Notes: generated by a model from the sequence alone, not told the origin. 64,000 nucleotides of DNA from an uncultured Barnesiella sp. (GCA_944320015.1 CALUFO010000002.1:124001-188000), one strand, 5' to 3'; counted from the first letter of the stretch, positions 1 through 11,125 are shown. Translations and numbers: made by a program.

Positions 1-428
1 TAGGTATTATAATCGAGTTTTATTGTGCCATGCTGCTTTGTCTCATTTTATGCACCGTTTCGTGTGAGAAGTGAAGTTTTTGAATAGAATTAATCCCGTT
101 ATAATTTGTGCTATAATTTATATTATGTTAAATATAGTATTGGGGATTATTCTTTCGAGGATGTCCACAATCGAGTATTCCCTTGACACTCTCATGTGGG
201 ATTGCTTTAATTGCCATTGCAAAAAGAATGACAAAACGGAATTTATTAAAGGATATGGAGATCCCCGCCAAATGAATCGTATGTTTGTTCAGGCTCACAT
301 TTATCGGTCGTTTATTTCGATTTATTTCAATTTTTTGCCGATGGCGCCCACTGTAAGCCGGGTATAAAAATAGAAACGGGTCATCAGCGACTGACAACCC
401 GTTTCTATACATATTGTTGGGAAATCGA
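1..428. other. Gene-poor AT-rich stretch at the window edge
   Basis: No gene is supported here. Two open frames of about 95 codons exist on opposite strands (71-367 plus, starting GTG; 128-412 minus) but they overlap one another, show no family I recognise, and the minus one runs through the terminator hairpin at 366-407. The only clear element is that terminator. The stretch may hold remnants of a gene or a regulatory region for something left of the window. Confidence 0.5.
366..407 (-). terminator. Terminator of the gyrA-TPR operon
   Basis: An 11-bp perfect stem (TAGAAACGGGT at 371-381 with ACCCGTTTCTA at 397-407) encloses a second small stem (TCAG-cga-CTGA). Read on the minus strand it is followed by a T run (the A run at 366-370), as expected for a Rho-independent terminator 22 bases after the TPR gene stop. 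Confidence 0.85.
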
Positions 429-1694
429 TTATTCGCCTTCGATAGCTTTCAACTTTTCTGCGTCGTTCAAGTTGTAGTAGATATTACGCAAAGCGTATTT
501 GAAGTCGGGATTTTCACGATCCAACTCATAGGCTTTCTCGTAATACGGTTTCGACTTTTCAAACAAAGGAAGAACTTCGTTTGTTCTTGCTTCGCTATAT
601 TTGGCATTGTCTGTGATCGAGCTAATCTCGTTATTCTTTTGAACGGCGAAGTTGAAATAGATACGACCTAAGTTCCCCAGCGCATCGGCATACGCCGGAT
701 TTATAGCGATTGCTTTTTCAAAGCATTCGATCGATTGGTCATACTTTTTCTGCGATTCATACAGATTACCTTTTACATTCCAATATTCGGCGTTATCCGG
801 CTCATCGGCCAGCAGGCTTTCGAGTTTGGCGATAGCTTCGTCATATTTCCCGCTGGATATGTAGAGGTTGATCAACTTCAAGGTGTAGGTGTTTTCCTTT
901 TGCATTTTTTTGTTGCCGTTCTCGTCTTCAACTTCTACCATTTCGTTTTTGAAAAGGCTCTCACCTTCTTGCAAGGTATTGATCAGATTGACCGTATCTT
1001 GGGTCATTTCATACTCATACACAAGGTATTTGTAAATATCGTTTTGGTTGTAACCATTCCCTTTTGCATCGGTTAACGCACTTATTGCCAAGTCGGTATC
1101 GTTGGTTTGAAGTGCAGCCAACGCTCTGTTAAATTCCAAGATAGCGATTGTCGAGTCGGCCGGAAGCCCTTCTTTCTCGTCTTTCATGATAGACAGTTTG
1201 GGAATAGCCAGATAGATACCCCACACGTCGTAGGCTTTCTTGTATTCTTTTTGGTTGAAATAGTACACACCGGCATTGGCATATCCGTCGATGTTTTGTT
1301 TCAAAGTTTTGCGGATATTTTTGATGTGTTTGGGTTTAACTTTTCCTTTTTCGTTAGGCAAAGTATCCAATGCGATGGATTGCAAAAAGTATTCATAACT
1401 TTTTATCAAGGCTTCATACATGGGGCCGTCTCCATCTTTCAGGGTCATACCCACCATTTTTTGGGCATTGTCTTTTTCGAAATATGCGTTCTCGATAAAA
1501 CCGGCTACATACCATGTTTTGGCATCGTCTTTGGTTTCGGGGTTGACAAGTGCGCCTTTGATATTGTCACGAGCTTCTTGGAAGTTGGGACTTTCCATTT
1601 TTGCTTCACTGAAAGCTCGATTCACAGCTTTCTTTTGACCAAATGCGCAAATGACAGAAAGCAGTAAGACTACCGTTAATGTTGTTTTTTTCAT
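429..1694 (-). CDS. Secreted tetratricopeptide-repeat protein
   Basis: A 421-residue protein with a typical signal peptide (lysines at 2-3, hydrophobic core, cleavage probably near CAFGQ at 16-20). The C-terminal half, about residues 265-400, contains TPR units (for example the stretch with YWNVKGNLYESQKKYDQSIE), which normally make protein-protein scaffolds. It lies 28 bases downstream of gyrA on the same strand and ends just before a strong terminator, so it is very likely cotranscribed with gyrA. From memory, a TPR gene next to gyrA is common in Bacteroidales, but no direct link with gyrase is known to me. A periplasmic location is inferred from the signal peptide. Specific function unknown. 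Confidence 0.85.
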   Translation of the reverse strand: MKKTTLTVVLLLSVICAFGQKKAVNRAFSEAKMESPNFQEARDNIKGALVNPETKDDAKTWYVAGFIENAYFEKDNAQKMVGMTLKDGDGPMYEALIKSYEYFLQSIALDTLPNEKGKVKPKHIKNIRKTLKQNIDGYANAGVYYFNQKEYKKAYDVWGIYLAIPKLSIMKDEKEGLPADSTIAILEFNRALAALQTNDTDLAISALTDAKGNGYNQNDIYKYLVYEYEMTQDTVNLINTLQEGESLFKNEMVEVEDENGNKKMQKENTYTLKLINLYISSGKYDEAIAKLESLLADEPDNAEYWNVKGNLYESQKKYDQSIECFEKAIAINPAYADALGNLGRIYFNFAVQKNNEISSITDNAKYSEARTNEVLPLFEKSKPYYEKAYELDRENPDFKYALRNIYYNLNDAEKLKAIEGE

Positions 1695-1722
1695 TGCGTG
1701 TTATTTTTAGGGATTAATAATT

Positions 1723-4221
1723 TTATTCTGCTATTTCTGTGACATTGTCGTCTTGCATGTTTTCATCGACACTTTCCGATAAAACTTTGCAGACAGAGGC
1801 TATTTCGTCGTTTCGCTTTTCTAAGTTAATCAACCTCACTCCTTGTGTGGCTCGTCCCATGACACGGACATCGGCGACTTTCATGCGCAGGGTGATACCC
1901 GACTTGTTGATGATTACCAAATCATTCTCATCGGTTACACATTTTATAGCGACCAATGAGCCTGTTTTTTCAGTGATATTCAGTGTTTTAACACCTTTTC
2001 CGCCTCGATTGGTTATTCGATAGTCTTCGATAAGCGAACGTTTGCCGTATCCTTGTTCCGAAACAACCATAATGGTTTCTTTTTCGGGGTCGTTGACGCA
2101 AATCATGCCTACGACCTCGTCGTTATCCCCGTCGAGGGTCATACCTTTTACTCCTGTGGCATTACGTCCCATTTCACGCACGGCGCTTTCATGGAAACGA
2201 ATGGCTCGGCCATTCCGGTTGGCTATGACTATTTGGCTGTCGCCGGTTGTCAACCGCACTTGTATAACTTGGTCGTCTTCTCGAATTGTAATTGCGTTGA
2301 CTCCGTTTTGGCGAGGCCGCGAATAGGCTTCGAGTTTGGTTTTCTTGATGATACCTTTGCGTGTGCAGAACAACAAGTTGTGCGACATGTTGTACTCGGG
2401 GTCTTGTAATCTTTTCACCCGGATAAAGGCGTTTACCTTGTCATCGGAATCGATGTTAAGCAGGTTTTGGATAGCCCTTCCTTTGGAGTTCTTGGCACCT
2501 TCGGGAATTTCATAAACCTTCAACCAGTAACATTTCCCTTTTTGGGTAAAGAACAACATGTAGTTGTGCATGGAGGCCGGGTAGATATACTCGATGAAAT
2601 CTTCTTCCCGGGTATTGCTGCCTTTGGCTCCTACTCCACCTCGGTTCTGAGCCCTAAATTCGGATAGCGGAGTCCGTTTGATATATCCCATGTGCGAAAT
2701 GGTGATAATCATTTCGTCATCGGCATAGAAATCTTCGGCGTTGAACTCTTCCGACGAATAGATGATTTCGGTTTTACGCTCGTCGCCATATTTCTCTTTT
2801 ATTTCGATAAGTTCGTCTTTTACGACTTTCATACAGGTCGATTCGTCGGCCAGAATTTCTTTGTAGTAGGCAATCATTTTCTCGACCTCGGCATACTCAT
2901 TTCTCAACTTGTCTTGGTCAAGGCCGGTCAATTGCCCGATGCGCATATCGACAATGGCTTGCGCCTGCTTGTCACTCAACGAGAAACGCTCCATCAGTCG
3001 AGTGCGGGCCTCCTCGCGGGTTCTCGAAGCTCTCACGATGCGGATAACTTCGTCGATATGATCCGATGCGATAATAAGGCCTTCGAGGATATGAGCCCGC
3101 TCTTCGGCTCTTGCCAAGTCGAAGCGGGTGCGTCGAATTACGACTTCGTGGCGGTGATCAACGAAGGCTTCGAGCAATTGTTTCAGATTGAGTGTTTGGG
3201 GACGGCCATTCACCAATGCGATATTGTTGACACTGAACGACGATTGTAGGTCTGTCATTTTGAATAGTTTGTTCAAAACGACACTGGCGTTGGCATCTTT
3301 TTTTATCTCGATGACAATGCGCATTCCGGCACGGTCCGACTCGTCATTGATATTTGAAATTCCTTCCAAACGTTTTTCTTCCACCAAGTCGGCAATCTTC
3401 TTGATTAAGTCCGATTTATTGACCGCATACGGAATCTCGGATACGATAATCGACTCGCGTCCCGTCGTGCTGTCCACCTCGATTTCGGCTTTGGCCCGGA
3501 TAACGATGCGGCCTCGCCCGGTTTCAAAGGCATCTTTGACACCGGCAAAACCATAAATGATACCTCCCGTGGGAAAATCGGGCGCCTTGATATATTGCAT
3601 CAAATCCTCTATGGTCAAATCCCTATTGTCGATTAATGCCACCGACGCATCAATACATTCCGACAGGTTGTGAGGAGGCATATTGGTGGCCATACCTACG
3701 GCGATACCCGAGGCTCCATTGACCAGCAATTGAGGTATGCGGGTGGGCAATACGGTGGGTTCTTCCAACGTGTTGTCAAAATTGGGTGTAAAATCGACTG
3801 TATCTTTCTCGATGTCGCGAAGCATTTCTTCGGCAATGCGAGAAAGACGGGCTTCGGTATAACGCATAGCGGCAGGGCTGTCACCATCGACCGACCCGAA
3901 GTTACCTTGCCCGTCGACCAAAGGATAACGTAACGACCAAGGCTGTGCCATACGCACCAATGCAAAATATACCGACGAATCGCCGTGCGGGTGGTACTTA
4001 CCTAAAACGTCGCCGACGATTCTGGCCGATTTCTTATAGGGTTTGTCCGATGTGTTTCCCAGTTTATCCATACCAAACAACACACGACGATGCACAGGCT
4101 TGAAACCATCTCTCACATCGGGCAGGGCTCGAGCTACAATCACCGACATGGAGTAATCGATGTAGGCCGATTGCATCTCTTGTTTAATGTCTATTTTTAA
4201 AATTCTATCTTGATCAATCAT
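1723..4221 (-). CDS. gyrA: DNA gyrase subunit A
   Basis: An 832-residue type IIA topoisomerase subunit that with GyrB introduces negative supercoils in DNA. The N-terminal breakage-reunion domain shows the active-site tyrosine (Tyr121 in [10 protein letters not shown]) and a quinolone-resistance region [10 protein letters not shown] with Ser82 and Phe86, which as I recall is the sensitive Bacteroides state. The C-terminal half is the DNA-wrapping beta-pinwheel, with GyrA-box-like sequences ([19 protein letters not shown]). The length fits the family (roughly 800-880). ParC is usually shorter and lacks the GyrA box, so GyrA is preferred. A -7 promoter box lies about 42 bases upstream, and a TPR gene follows in the same transcript. 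Confidence 0.98.
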   Translation of the reverse strand: MIDQDRILKIDIKQEMQSAYIDYSMSVIVARALPDVRDGFKPVHRRVLFGMDKLGNTSDKPYKKSARIVGDVLGKYHPHGDSSVYFALVRMAQPWSLRYPLVDGQGNFGSVDGDSPAAMRYTEARLSRIAEEMLRDIEKDTVDFTPNFDNTLEEPTVLPTRIPQLLVNGASGIAVGMATNMPPHNLSECIDASVALIDNRDLTIEDLMQYIKAPDFPTGGIIYGFAGVKDAFETGRGRIVIRAKAEIEVDSTTGRESIIVSEIPYAVNKSDLIKKIADLVEEKRLEGISNINDESDRAGMRIVIEIKKDANASVVLNKLFKMTDLQSSFSVNNIALVNGRPQTLNLKQLLEAFVDHRHEVVIRRTRFDLARAEERAHILEGLIIASDHIDEVIRIVRASRTREEARTRLMERFSLSDKQAQAIVDMRIGQLTGLDQDKLRNEYAEVEKMIAYYKEILADESTCMKVVKDELIEIKEKYGDERKTEIIYSSEEFNAEDFYADDEMIITISHMGYIKRTPLSEFRAQNRGGVGAKGSNTREEDFIEYIYPASMHNYMLFFTQKGKCYWLKVYEIPEGAKNSKGRAIQNLLNIDSDDKVNAFIRVKRLQDPEYNMSHNLLFCTRKGIIKKTKLEAYSRPRQNGVNAITIREDDQVIQVRLTTGDSQIVIANRNGRAIRFHESAVREMGRNATGVKGMTLDGDNDEVVGMICVNDPEKETIMVVSEQGYGKRSLIEDYRITNRGGKGVKTLNITEKTGSLVAIKCVTDENDLVIINKSGITLRMKVADVRVMGRATQGVRLINLEKRNDEIASVCKVLSESVDENMQDDNVTEIAE

Positions 4222-4262
4222 TTATTAATGAAAATTGGTTATACAATAGTTGGTTTAGCGTA

Positions 4263-4270
4263 CAAAGATA
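4263..4270 (-). promoter_or_regulatory. -7 promoter box of gyrA
   Basis: TATCTTTG on the minus strand matches the Bacteroidota -7 consensus TAnnTTTG and sits 42 bases before the gyrA start. I see no TTG at the ideal -33 spacing, so only the -7 half is supported. Confidence 0.55.
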
Positions 4271-4385
4271 ACCATTTTTTGAAAAATCGAAATATCAAAT
4301 CTAAGAAATAATCTTGAAATTTCGGCATGTTATTTGTTATATATAAGAAAAGGCAAATCACTGCCATTATTTGGCTTAAAGGTGG

Positions 4386-4393
4386 TATATTTG
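4386..4393 (+). promoter_or_regulatory. -7 promoter box of clpC
   Basis: TATATTTG fits TAnnTTTG and lies 33 bases before the ATG of clpC. A ribosome binding site AAGGAG follows at 4409-4414. No TTG at 19-21 bases upstream was found, so the -33 half is weak or absent. Confidence 0.5.
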
Positions 4394-4425
4394 TCGAACA
4401 ATATATTTAAGGAGACAGATTGTTT

Positions 4426-6966
4426 ATGGAAAGAAATTTTTCACAACACGTTAAGGAAATTCTCGGTTACAGCCGGGAAGAGGCCGAACGCCTTCAAAAT
4501 TCCAATATCGTTCCCGAGCATTTATTATTGGGAATTATCCGCGATGGTGCCAATCGCGCTGTCGACGCATTGGTGGGGCTTGGCGCTTCTCTTCAAACAT
4601 TAAGGAGTTCCCTTGAAAATGAACTGTCCGCTTCCGATAATCACATAGAACGAACAAGCGAGTTGACAATTAGCAAAAGCACCGATAGAGTGTTGAAAAT
4701 GAGTATGCTTGAAGCTCGGTTTATGAAAAGTGCCGAAACCGATACAGAGCATCTGCTGCTTGCTATATTGAAAGAGTCGGACTCGCCTGCCGCAAAAATC
4801 TTGCAGACCAATGACATTACATATGACGAAGTGGCAGCCTTCTTGAAGAATGGTGACAAACCCGCATCTTCCTCCCCGAGCAATATGGGCGCCGGTTTTA
4901 CCGACGATGAAGATGATGAGATGGAAGACGAGCGCAACTATCGCAGAGAGCAACAAGGCGGTAGTAGCACAACGGCTCAACGCAGCAGTAATAACGATAC
5001 GCCTGTGTTGGATAACTTCGGGACCGATATGACCAAAGCGGCCGAAGAAGGCCGGTTGGACCCGGTCGTAGGCCGCGACAATGAGATAGAGCGACTGGCG
5101 CAAGTGTTGAGCCGGAGAAAGAAAAACAATCCGGTGCTCATCGGCGAGCCCGGTGTGGGGAAATCGGCCATCGTAGAAGGCCTTGCCCTAAGAATTGTGC
5201 AGCGGAAAGTATCGAGAGTGCTGTTTGACAAGCGGCTTATATCGCTCGATATGGCTTCGATTGTGGCCGGAACCAAATATCGAGGACAATTCGAAGAGCG
5301 CATCAAAGCTATATTGAACGAACTTTCCAAGAATCCGAATATCATTCTGTTTATCGATGAGATTCACACCATTGTCGGCGCGGGAGGAGCTACCGGCTCG
5401 CTCGATGCGGCCAATATGCTCAAACCGGCATTGTCGCGTGGCGAGATACAATGTATAGGCGCCACGACTCTCGACGAGTACAGGAAAAATATAGAAAAAG
5501 ATGGCGCTTTGGAACGCCGTTTCCAAAAAATCATGGTCGAGCCTACCACGCCCGAAGAGACTCTGCAAATACTCAACAATATCAAAGGACGGTATGAAGA
5601 CCATCATAATGTGACCTATACCGACGATGCGTTGGAGGCTTGTGTCAAATTGACAGACCGCTATGTGAGCGATCGCAATTTCCCCGACAAGGCAATCGAC
5701 GCATTGGACGAGGCCGGAGCCCGAGTGCATGTCTCGAACATTACGGTCCCCAAAGAAATCGAGAGTTTGGAAGCTCAGATAGAAACTTGCCGGGAGGACA
5801 AAATCAATGCTGTGAAATCTCAGAATTACGAACTTGCCGCAAGTTTCAGAGACAAAGAGAAAGAGTTGCAACAATCGCTGGAGCTGGCAAAGAGCAATTG
5901 GGAAAGGCAAATGCAGCAGCACCGCGAGATTGTGAACGAAGAAAAGGTCGCCGAGGTAGTCGCCATGATGACGGGGGTACCTGTGCAACGCATCGCACAA
6001 GCCGAGGGGAACAAACTTTTGGCTATGAGCGGTGAATTGAAGCGGGAGATTATCGGCCAGGACGAAGCTGTCGATAAGATTGTAAAGGCCATACAGCGAA
6101 ACCGCGTGGGATTGAAAGACCCGGGAAAACCTATCGGGACATTTATGTTCTTGGGACCCACCGGTGTGGGGAAAACCCATTTGGCTAAAAAATTGGCCGA
6201 ATACCTGTTCGATTCGAAAGATGCCCTTATCCGTATCGATATGAGTGAATACATGGAGAAATTCACCGTGTCGCGGCTCGTAGGAGCGCCTCCGGGATAT
6301 GTCGGTTACGAAGAAGGCGGACAGTTGACCGAGAAAGTTCGACGTAAGCCCTATTCGGTGGTGCTGCTCGATGAGATAGAAAAGGCACACCCCGATGTCT
6401 TCAATTTGTTGTTGCAAGTATTGGACGAAGGCCGACTCACCGATAGCTTGGGTCGTAGAATCGATTTTAAGAATACGATTTTGATCATGACCTCCAATAT
6501 AGGAACCCGCCAACTGAAAGATTTCGGACAAGGAATAGGTTTCTCGACCAACACCGTTTCGGAGAAAGACTATTCGAGAGGTGTGATACAAAAAGCCTTG
6601 AATCGAGCTTTTTCGCCCGAGTTTTTGAACCGTGTCGACGATATTGTCATGTTTGACCAGCTCGACAAAGAGGCTATTTTCAAAATCATAGATTTGGAAC
6701 TGAGCGGCTTTTACAAGCGTGTGGAGAATCTGGGATACCACTTGGAAATTACCGACGAAGCCAAAAATTTCATTGCCGAGAAAGGATATGATGTGCAGTT
6801 CGGTGCCCGCCCTTTGAAACGAGCCATACAGAAGTATCTGGAAGACGAATTGGCCGAAATGATTATTCGGGCAACGGTACAAGAGGGTGACACGATTGTT
6901 GTAGACTATGACCGAGAGAATCACAAAATCGTATCTTCGATTCACGACTCTCAAAAAGAGCAATGA
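4426..6966 (+). CDS. clpC: ATP-dependent Clp protease ATP-binding subunit ClpC
   Basis: An 846-residue Hsp100 unfoldase that feeds substrates to ClpP. Domains in order: a double Clp_N repeat (about 1-140), an acidic linker (158-167), AAA+ module 1 with Walker A GEPGVGKS (240-247) and Walker B ending DEIH (311-314), a coiled middle region with a UVR-like motif (about 455-490), and AAA+ module 2 with Walker A GPTGVGKT (about 578). The short middle domain and UVR motif favour ClpC over ClpB. I chose the ATG at 4426, 11 bases after AAGGAG; a TTG two codons earlier is the alternative. A terminator follows the gene, so it looks monocistronic. The strand opposite is open for 593 codons, a codon-bias artefact. 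Confidence 0.96.
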   Translation: MERNFSQHVKEILGYSREEAERLQNSNIVPEHLLLGIIRDGANRAVDALVGLGASLQTLRSSLENELSASDNHIERTSELTISKSTDRVLKMSMLEARFMKSAETDTEHLLLAILKESDSPAAKILQTNDITYDEVAAFLKNGDKPASSSPSNMGAGFTDDEDDEMEDERNYRREQQGGSSTTAQRSSNNDTPVLDNFGTDMTKAAEEGRLDPVVGRDNEIERLAQVLSRRKKNNPVLIGEPGVGKSAIVEGLALRIVQRKVSRVLFDKRLISLDMASIVAGTKYRGQFEERIKAILNELSKNPNIILFIDEIHTIVGAGGATGSLDAANMLKPALSRGEIQCIGATTLDEYRKNIEKDGALERRFQKIMVEPTTPEETLQILNNIKGRYEDHHNVTYTDDALEACVKLTDRYVSDRNFPDKAIDALDEAGARVHVSNITVPKEIESLEAQIETCREDKINAVKSQNYELAASFRDKEKELQQSLELAKSNWERQMQQHREIVNEEKVAEVVAMMTGVPVQRIAQAEGNKLLAMSGELKREIIGQDEAVDKIVKAIQRNRVGLKDPGKPIGTFMFLGPTGVGKTHLAKKLAEYLFDSKDALIRIDMSEYMEKFTVSRLVGAPPGYVGYEEGGQLTEKVRRKPYSVVLLDEIEKAHPDVFNLLLQVLDEGRLTDSLGRRIDFKNTILIMTSNIGTRQLKDFGQGIGFSTNTVSEKDYSRGVIQKALNRAFSPEFLNRVDDIVMFDQLDKEAIFKIIDLELSGFYKRVENLGYHLEITDEAKNFIAEKGYDVQFGARPLKRAIQKYLEDELAEMIIRATVQEGDTIVVDYDRENHKIVSSIHDSQKEQ

Positions 6967-6992
6967 CACGGATTCAGCACAAATAAGTCAAA

Positions 6993-7023
6993 ATGTCAGA
7001 TTTTCGAATCTGGCATTTTTTTT
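6993..7023 (+). terminator. Terminator of clpC
   Basis: A 10-bp stem (ATGTCAGATT with AATCTGGCAT, one G-T pair) around a TTCG tetraloop, followed by nine T at 7015-7023. A textbook Rho-independent terminator 27 bases after the clpC stop. Confidence 0.93.
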
Positions 7024-7067
7024 GAAAAATAGTATGCAAACAGAATAGAATCAAAAAATATATAATC

Positions 7068-9122
7068 ATGCAAAAAGGAACTATCGGGGTTACAACCGAC
7101 AACATCTTCCCCGTCATCAAAAAGTTTTTGTACAGCGATCACGAAATATTTTTGAGAGAACTTGTTTCCAATGCCGTCGATGCCACCCAGAAGTTGAAAA
7201 CATTGTCTTCATTCGGTGATTTCAAAGGCGAATTGGGAACCATGAATGTATCGATATCTATCGATAAGAAAGCCGGGACATTGACTATCTCGGACCACGG
7301 TATAGGCATGACCGCCGAGGAAATCGAGAAGTATATCAACCAAATCGCTTTCTCGGGAGCCGAAGAGTTTTTGGAAAAATACAAGAACGACGCAAACGCT
7401 ATTATCGGCCACTTCGGGTTGGGGTTCTACTCTTCTTTTATGGTGTCCAAGAAAGTGGAGATACGCACCCTGTCATACAAAGAAGGCGCACAGGCTGTCA
7501 TGTGGAGCTGCGACGGTTCGCCGGCCTATGAGATGAGCGACATCGAAAAGAGCGACCGTGGCACCGATATTATCCTGTATATCGACGACGAGAATAAAGA
7601 GTTCCTCGAAGAGCAACGCATCGAAACCTTGTTGAAGAAATATTGTCGTTTCTTGCCTGTCCCCGTAGTCTTCGGGAAAGAACAAGAATGGAAAGACGGT
7701 AAATATGTGGATACCGACAAAGACAAGATTATCAACGATATGGAGCCGGCCTGGACTCGGAAACCGACCGATTTGACCGACGAGGATTATAAAAAATTCT
7801 ATGCCGACCTTTATCCCGGTATCGACGAGCCGTTGTTCTGGATTCACTTGAATATCGATTATCCGTTTAAACTGACCGGTATTCTCTATTTCCCGAAAAT
7901 CAAAAACAACATCGATATCAATCGTTACAAGATTCAACTGTATTGCAATCAAGTGTTCGTGACCGATTCGGTCGAAGGCATTGTACCCGATTTCTTGATG
8001 CTCCTGCAAGGGGTAATCGATTCGCCCGACATACCGTTGAATGTTTCCCGTTCTTATCTGCAAAGCGATGCCAATGTAAAGAAAATTTCGGGCTATATCA
8101 CCAAAAAAGTAGGCGAACGCCTGCAAGAAATCTTTAATAGCGACCGCAAGCAATTTGAAGATAAATGGGACGACCTGAAGATATTTATCGAATATGGAAT
8201 GCTCTCGGACGAAAAATTCTATGAACGCGCCCAAAAATTTGTCTTGCTGAAAGATACCGAAGATAAATACTATACACTCGATGAGTATAAAACGTTGATC
8301 GAGGGGAATCAAACCGATAAAGATGGCCAGCTCGTTTATCTCTATGCGACCGACAAAGAGGCTCAGTATAGCTATATCGACACCGCTACAGCAAAAGGAT
8401 ATGATGTATTGTTGATGAATGGGCAACTCGATCCTCACTTCATCGGCATGCTTGAACAGAAATTAGGCAAATGCCGTTTCGTACGAGTGGACAGTGATTT
8501 GATTGATAAGTTGATACAAAAGAACGACACGCAGTCATCGGTCGCTCTCGACGAACAGCAGCGCGATATTATGACGACCGTGTTCAAATCGCAAATCCCT
8601 ACCATCGAAAAGAGCGATTTCCTGATTATGTTTGAGCCTGTGGGAGCTACCGCACAACCTATTGTCATCACGCAAAATGAGTTTATGCGCCGTATGAAGG
8701 ATATGGCCGCCGTTCAACCGGGTATGGCTTTCTATGGGGAATTGCCCGACAGTTATAACCTCATTGTCAATACAGAGCACCCTTTGACCCAGCGAATCAT
8801 TGCCGATGTGGAAAATACTTGCAAAGAGCAGTTGACTCCTGTGCTCGGCGAATTGAAAACGGTCAACGAGGATATCGCCCGCCTGCAAGAAGCCAAGAAG
8901 GATAAAAAAGATGAAGAAGTGCCGGTTACCGAAAAAGAGGCTTTGAAAAACGCCGAAGAGAAGGCAAAAGAATTGAGAGCCAAGGAAGCCGATATACTGA
9001 CAGCTTATGCCGATAAGAACCCGTTGGTTCGACAGTTGGTCGATTTGGCTTTGCTCTCGAACAATATGCTGAAAGGCGAGGCGTTGAGCCGATTTATCAA
9101 ACGCTCGGTCGAGATTCTATAA
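7068..9122 (+). CDS. htpG: Molecular chaperone HtpG (Hsp90)
   Basis: A 684-residue Hsp90-family ATPase acting as a cytoplasmic chaperone dimer. The GHKL ATP-binding domain at the N-terminus (about 1-240) shows the conserved LRELVSNAVDA helix, DHGIGM and GHFGLGFYSSF motifs. The middle domain contains the family's conserved arginine segment (LNVSRSYLQSD). The C-terminal region includes a lysine and glutamate-rich coil (about 600-650). The length is slightly longer than E. coli HtpG (624), as is usual in Bacteroidota from memory. It sits between terminators, next to clpC, which suggests a local stress-protein pair but not a shared transcript. I could not identify a clear promoter. Confidence 0.97.
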   Translation: MQKGTIGVTTDNIFPVIKKFLYSDHEIFLRELVSNAVDATQKLKTLSSFGDFKGELGTMNVSISIDKKAGTLTISDHGIGMTAEEIEKYINQIAFSGAEEFLEKYKNDANAIIGHFGLGFYSSFMVSKKVEIRTLSYKEGAQAVMWSCDGSPAYEMSDIEKSDRGTDIILYIDDENKEFLEEQRIETLLKKYCRFLPVPVVFGKEQEWKDGKYVDTDKDKIINDMEPAWTRKPTDLTDEDYKKFYADLYPGIDEPLFWIHLNIDYPFKLTGILYFPKIKNNIDINRYKIQLYCNQVFVTDSVEGIVPDFLMLLQGVIDSPDIPLNVSRSYLQSDANVKKISGYITKKVGERLQEIFNSDRKQFEDKWDDLKIFIEYGMLSDEKFYERAQKFVLLKDTEDKYYTLDEYKTLIEGNQTDKDGQLVYLYATDKEAQYSYIDTATAKGYDVLLMNGQLDPHFIGMLEQKLGKCRFVRVDSDLIDKLIQKNDTQSSVALDEQQRDIMTTVFKSQIPTIEKSDFLIMFEPVGATAQPIVITQNEFMRRMKDMAAVQPGMAFYGELPDSYNLIVNTEHPLTQRIIADVENTCKEQLTPVLGELKTVNEDIARLQEAKKDKKDEEVPVTEKEALKNAEEKAKELRAKEADILTAYADKNPLVRQLVDLALLSNNMLKGEALSRFIKRSVEIL

Positions 9123-9153
9123 GGCTAACACGCACAAGTATTTAAAGTAAATC

Positions 9154-9245
9154 TTTAAGTTTGTATCCCAATGTGGATATAAACTTAAACTTGAATGGCG
9201 AATGAGGTGGTTTTAATCTTTGATTCACCTTATTCGCTATTTTTA
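9154..9245 (+). terminator. Two hairpins between convergent htpG and pyrD
   Basis: The first hairpin pairs TTTAAGTTTGTATCC (9154-9168) with GGATATAAACTTAAA (9175-9189). The second pairs GCGAATGAGGTG (9198-9209) with CACCTTATTCGC (9226-9237) and is followed on the plus strand by TATTTTTATAG. The second is the likely terminator of htpG; the first may be a processing or stabilising stem. Confidence 0.7.
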
Positions 9246-9265
9246 TAGATTTATTAATCAATGAA

Positions 9266-10177
9266 TTAAACAATAAGTCCACCAATGAGATCTTGAACCG
9301 AAGATATATTGTTCGCTTCGAGATATTCGGCTATTCCATCGACGATTTTTACAGATATTTGAGGGTCTATGAAATTGGCCGTTCCTATCTCTATGGCCGA
9401 TGCTCCGGCCAAAATAAACTCTATGGCATCGGTCGCGTTCATGATACCCCCCAGCCCTACAATAGGAATCTTTACAGCGTGATAGGTTTGCCACACCATG
9501 CGCAGTGCTATTGGTTTTACACATGCGCCCGACAATCCGCCTGTAATAGTCGAGAGTATCGGGCGGCGTCGATTGGCATCGATGGCCATTCCCAACAGCG
9601 TATTGATCAATGATATCGCATCGGCGCCTTCGGCTTCGACAGCCCGGGCAATTTCGGTAATATCGGTCACATTGGGCGAAAGTTTCACAATCAATGTTTT
9701 CGAATAGGCTTTCCGCACGGCACGAACGACTTCGGCCGCGCTTTTGCAGGAAGTGCCGAATGCCATGCCGCCCTCCTTTACATTGGGACACGAAATATTT
9801 AATTCAATCCCCGGGATACGGTCGAGAGCCGATATTTTCTCGGCGGTAGCTACATAGTCATCGATCGACGACCCCGATACATTGACTAAGAAATTGGTAT
9901 CTACATCTTTTATGCGGGGGTAAATGTGTTCTATGAAATAGTCGACACCTTTGTTTTGAAGCCCCACGGCATTGAGCATACCCGAGGGTGTCTCGGCCAT
10001 GCGGGGATAAGGATTGCCTTCCCGATGGTGTAGTGTGGTTCCTTTTACAATGATTCCACCCAAACGGGACAAATCGATAAAATCGGTAAACTCTTCGCCG
10101 TAGCCAAACGTCCCGGAGGCGGTCATGACGGGGTTCTTTAACTTTAATCCGCCGATATTTACATTTAAATCTGCCAT
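9266..10177 (-). CDS. pyrD: Dihydroorotate dehydrogenase B, catalytic subunit
   Basis: A 303-residue FMN enzyme that oxidises dihydroorotate to orotate in pyrimidine synthesis. The family active-site segment [10 protein letters not shown] is present, with Cys as the catalytic base typical of class 1 enzymes; class 2 enzymes use Ser. The C-terminal phosphate-binding part ([25 protein letters not shown]) is also clear. The gene overlaps pyrK by 13 bases on the same strand, which identifies it as the NAD-linked class 1B type working in a heterotetramer with PyrK. The pair is convergent with htpG. Confidence 0.95.
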   Translation of the reverse strand: MADLNVNIGGLKLKNPVMTASGTFGYGEEFTDFIDLSRLGGIIVKGTTLHHREGNPYPRMAETPSGMLNAVGLQNKGVDYFIEHIYPRIKDVDTNFLVNVSGSSIDDYVATAEKISALDRIPGIELNISCPNVKEGGMAFGTSCKSAAEVVRAVRKAYSKTLIVKLSPNVTDITEIARAVEAEGADAISLINTLLGMAIDANRRRPILSTITGGLSGACVKPIALRMVWQTYHAVKIPIVGLGGIMNATDAIEFILAGASAIEIGTANFIDPQISVKIVDGIAEYLEANNISSVQDLIGGLIV

Positions 10178-10944
10178 TTGAGTTTTTCTATATTAAATAT
10201 GGGACCATCTTTGCACACACACACATGGCCTTCTGTGGTATCTTCTACACAGCAGAGGCATGCTCCCACGCCGCAAGCCATCGTGTTCTCGAGCGAGACT
10301 TCGCAAAACAGATTATGCTCGTGGGCATATCGGGCAACAGCTACCATCATCGGTTTGGGGCCGCAAACATAGAGGTTATCAAACGGTTTGTTGAGTAACG
10401 AATGTTGTGTGACAAACCCTTTTTCTCCGAAAGAGCCGTCTTCGGTCGATACATAAACCTCGCCAAACTGCTTGAACAGGTCATATTGCAACAGATCTTT
10501 ATCGGAGCGGAACCCCAATAGGAATACAGGAATATATCCTTTCTCTTTCAAATACTTGCCCCAATAGAGCAAGGGAGCGATACCTACGCCTCCACCAATG
10601 AGCAATATTCTCGAATCTTTGTTCACAGGCAGTGAGAAGCTATTTCCCAGCGGCAACACCAAGTTGAGCGTTTCGCCTTGTTGCAGATTGCACAATGTGC
10701 GGGTGCCATCGCCGGCGATTCGTATCAATAGCCACAATTCGTTGTGGGTATAGTCTACCCAATGAATCGAGATAGGGCGCCGTAAAAAAGTCGTGGCCGA
10801 TCGCTCGACTTTCGCTTCGACAAATTGTCCCGGCAATATTGGCGGTAATGCCTCGCCATGATCCGGGTTTAGTTTTAAAAGCGCATAATTGTCATGCAAT
10901 TTCACATTTTCGGAAACCCGAAAATCAAGGATATATTTTTTCAT
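10165..10944 (-). CDS. pyrK: Dihydroorotate dehydrogenase B, electron-transfer subunit
   Basis: A 259-residue FAD and [2Fe-2S] protein that passes electrons from PyrD to NAD+. A ferredoxin-reductase-like FAD domain comes first (RRPISIH, the flavin-binding signature), then the NAD-binding segment with [10 protein letters not shown], and the cysteine cluster near the C-terminus ([10 protein letters not shown] ... [10 protein letters not shown]) that binds the iron-sulfur centre. It is the first gene of the pyrK-pyrD transcript, with a good promoter upstream. Length matches the family (about 260). Confidence 0.95.
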   Translation of the reverse strand: MKKYILDFRVSENVKLHDNYALLKLNPDHGEALPPILPGQFVEAKVERSATTFLRRPISIHWVDYTHNELWLLIRIAGDGTRTLCNLQQGETLNLVLPLGNSFSLPVNKDSRILLIGGGVGIAPLLYWGKYLKEKGYIPVFLLGFRSDKDLLQYDLFKQFGEVYVSTEDGSFGEKGFVTQHSLLNKPFDNLYVCGPKPMMVAVARYAHEHNLFCEVSLENTMACGVGACLCCVEDTTEGHVCVCKDGPIFNIEKLKWQI

Positions 10945-10962
10945 AATCTCATTTTACAACGG

Positions 10963-10993
10963 CAAAGATAGTGAAAGGTGAGCGCAGAGACAA
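10963..10993 (-). promoter_or_regulatory. Promoter of pyrK-pyrD
   Basis: On the minus strand TTG (10993-10991), 20 bases, then TATCTTTG (10970-10963) matches the Bacteroidota consensus in both boxes and spacing. The -7 box is 19 bases before the pyrK start, giving a very short leader. The promoter overlaps the first of two hairpin repeats. Confidence 0.75.
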
Positions 10994-11113
10994 AACAAAA
11001 CGAAGTTTTCGTTTTGTTCTATGCCGAGCCGCATCCTATCTTCAATGATAGTGAAGGTCGAGAGCGATACAAAAAGCTTGCTCATTTTGTATCGTCGAGT
11101 CGCATCATATTTT
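10963..11113. repeat. Two tandem degenerate hairpin elements upstream of pyrK
   Basis: Two adjacent copies share flanks of the type GATAGTGAAGG..GAG on the left and CCGAGCCGCATC / TCGAGTCGCATC on the right (about 10967-11040 and 11047-11113). Each has a different central stem that is still self-complementary: AACAAAACGAA with TTCGTTTTGTT (10994-11004 / 11008-11018), and CGATACAAAA with TTTTGTATCG (11065-11074 / 11085-11094). From memory, similar hairpins are dispersed between genes in Bacteroidales genomes; this was not checked. Confidence 0.65.
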
Positions 11114-11125
11114 TGTGAAACTTAT

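Noticed and set aside
71..412. Two overlapping open frames of about 95 codons on opposite strands
   Set aside because: No recognisable family, no clear promoter or ribosome site, and the minus frame crosses a terminator hairpin.
5188..6969. A 593-codon open frame antisense to clpC
   Set aside because: It mirrors the coding frame of a well-conserved gene; long antisense frames arise from codon bias and no antisense start signals are seen. The same applies to the antisense frames over htpG (7473-8438), uvrA (13965-14801) and groL (38430-39863).
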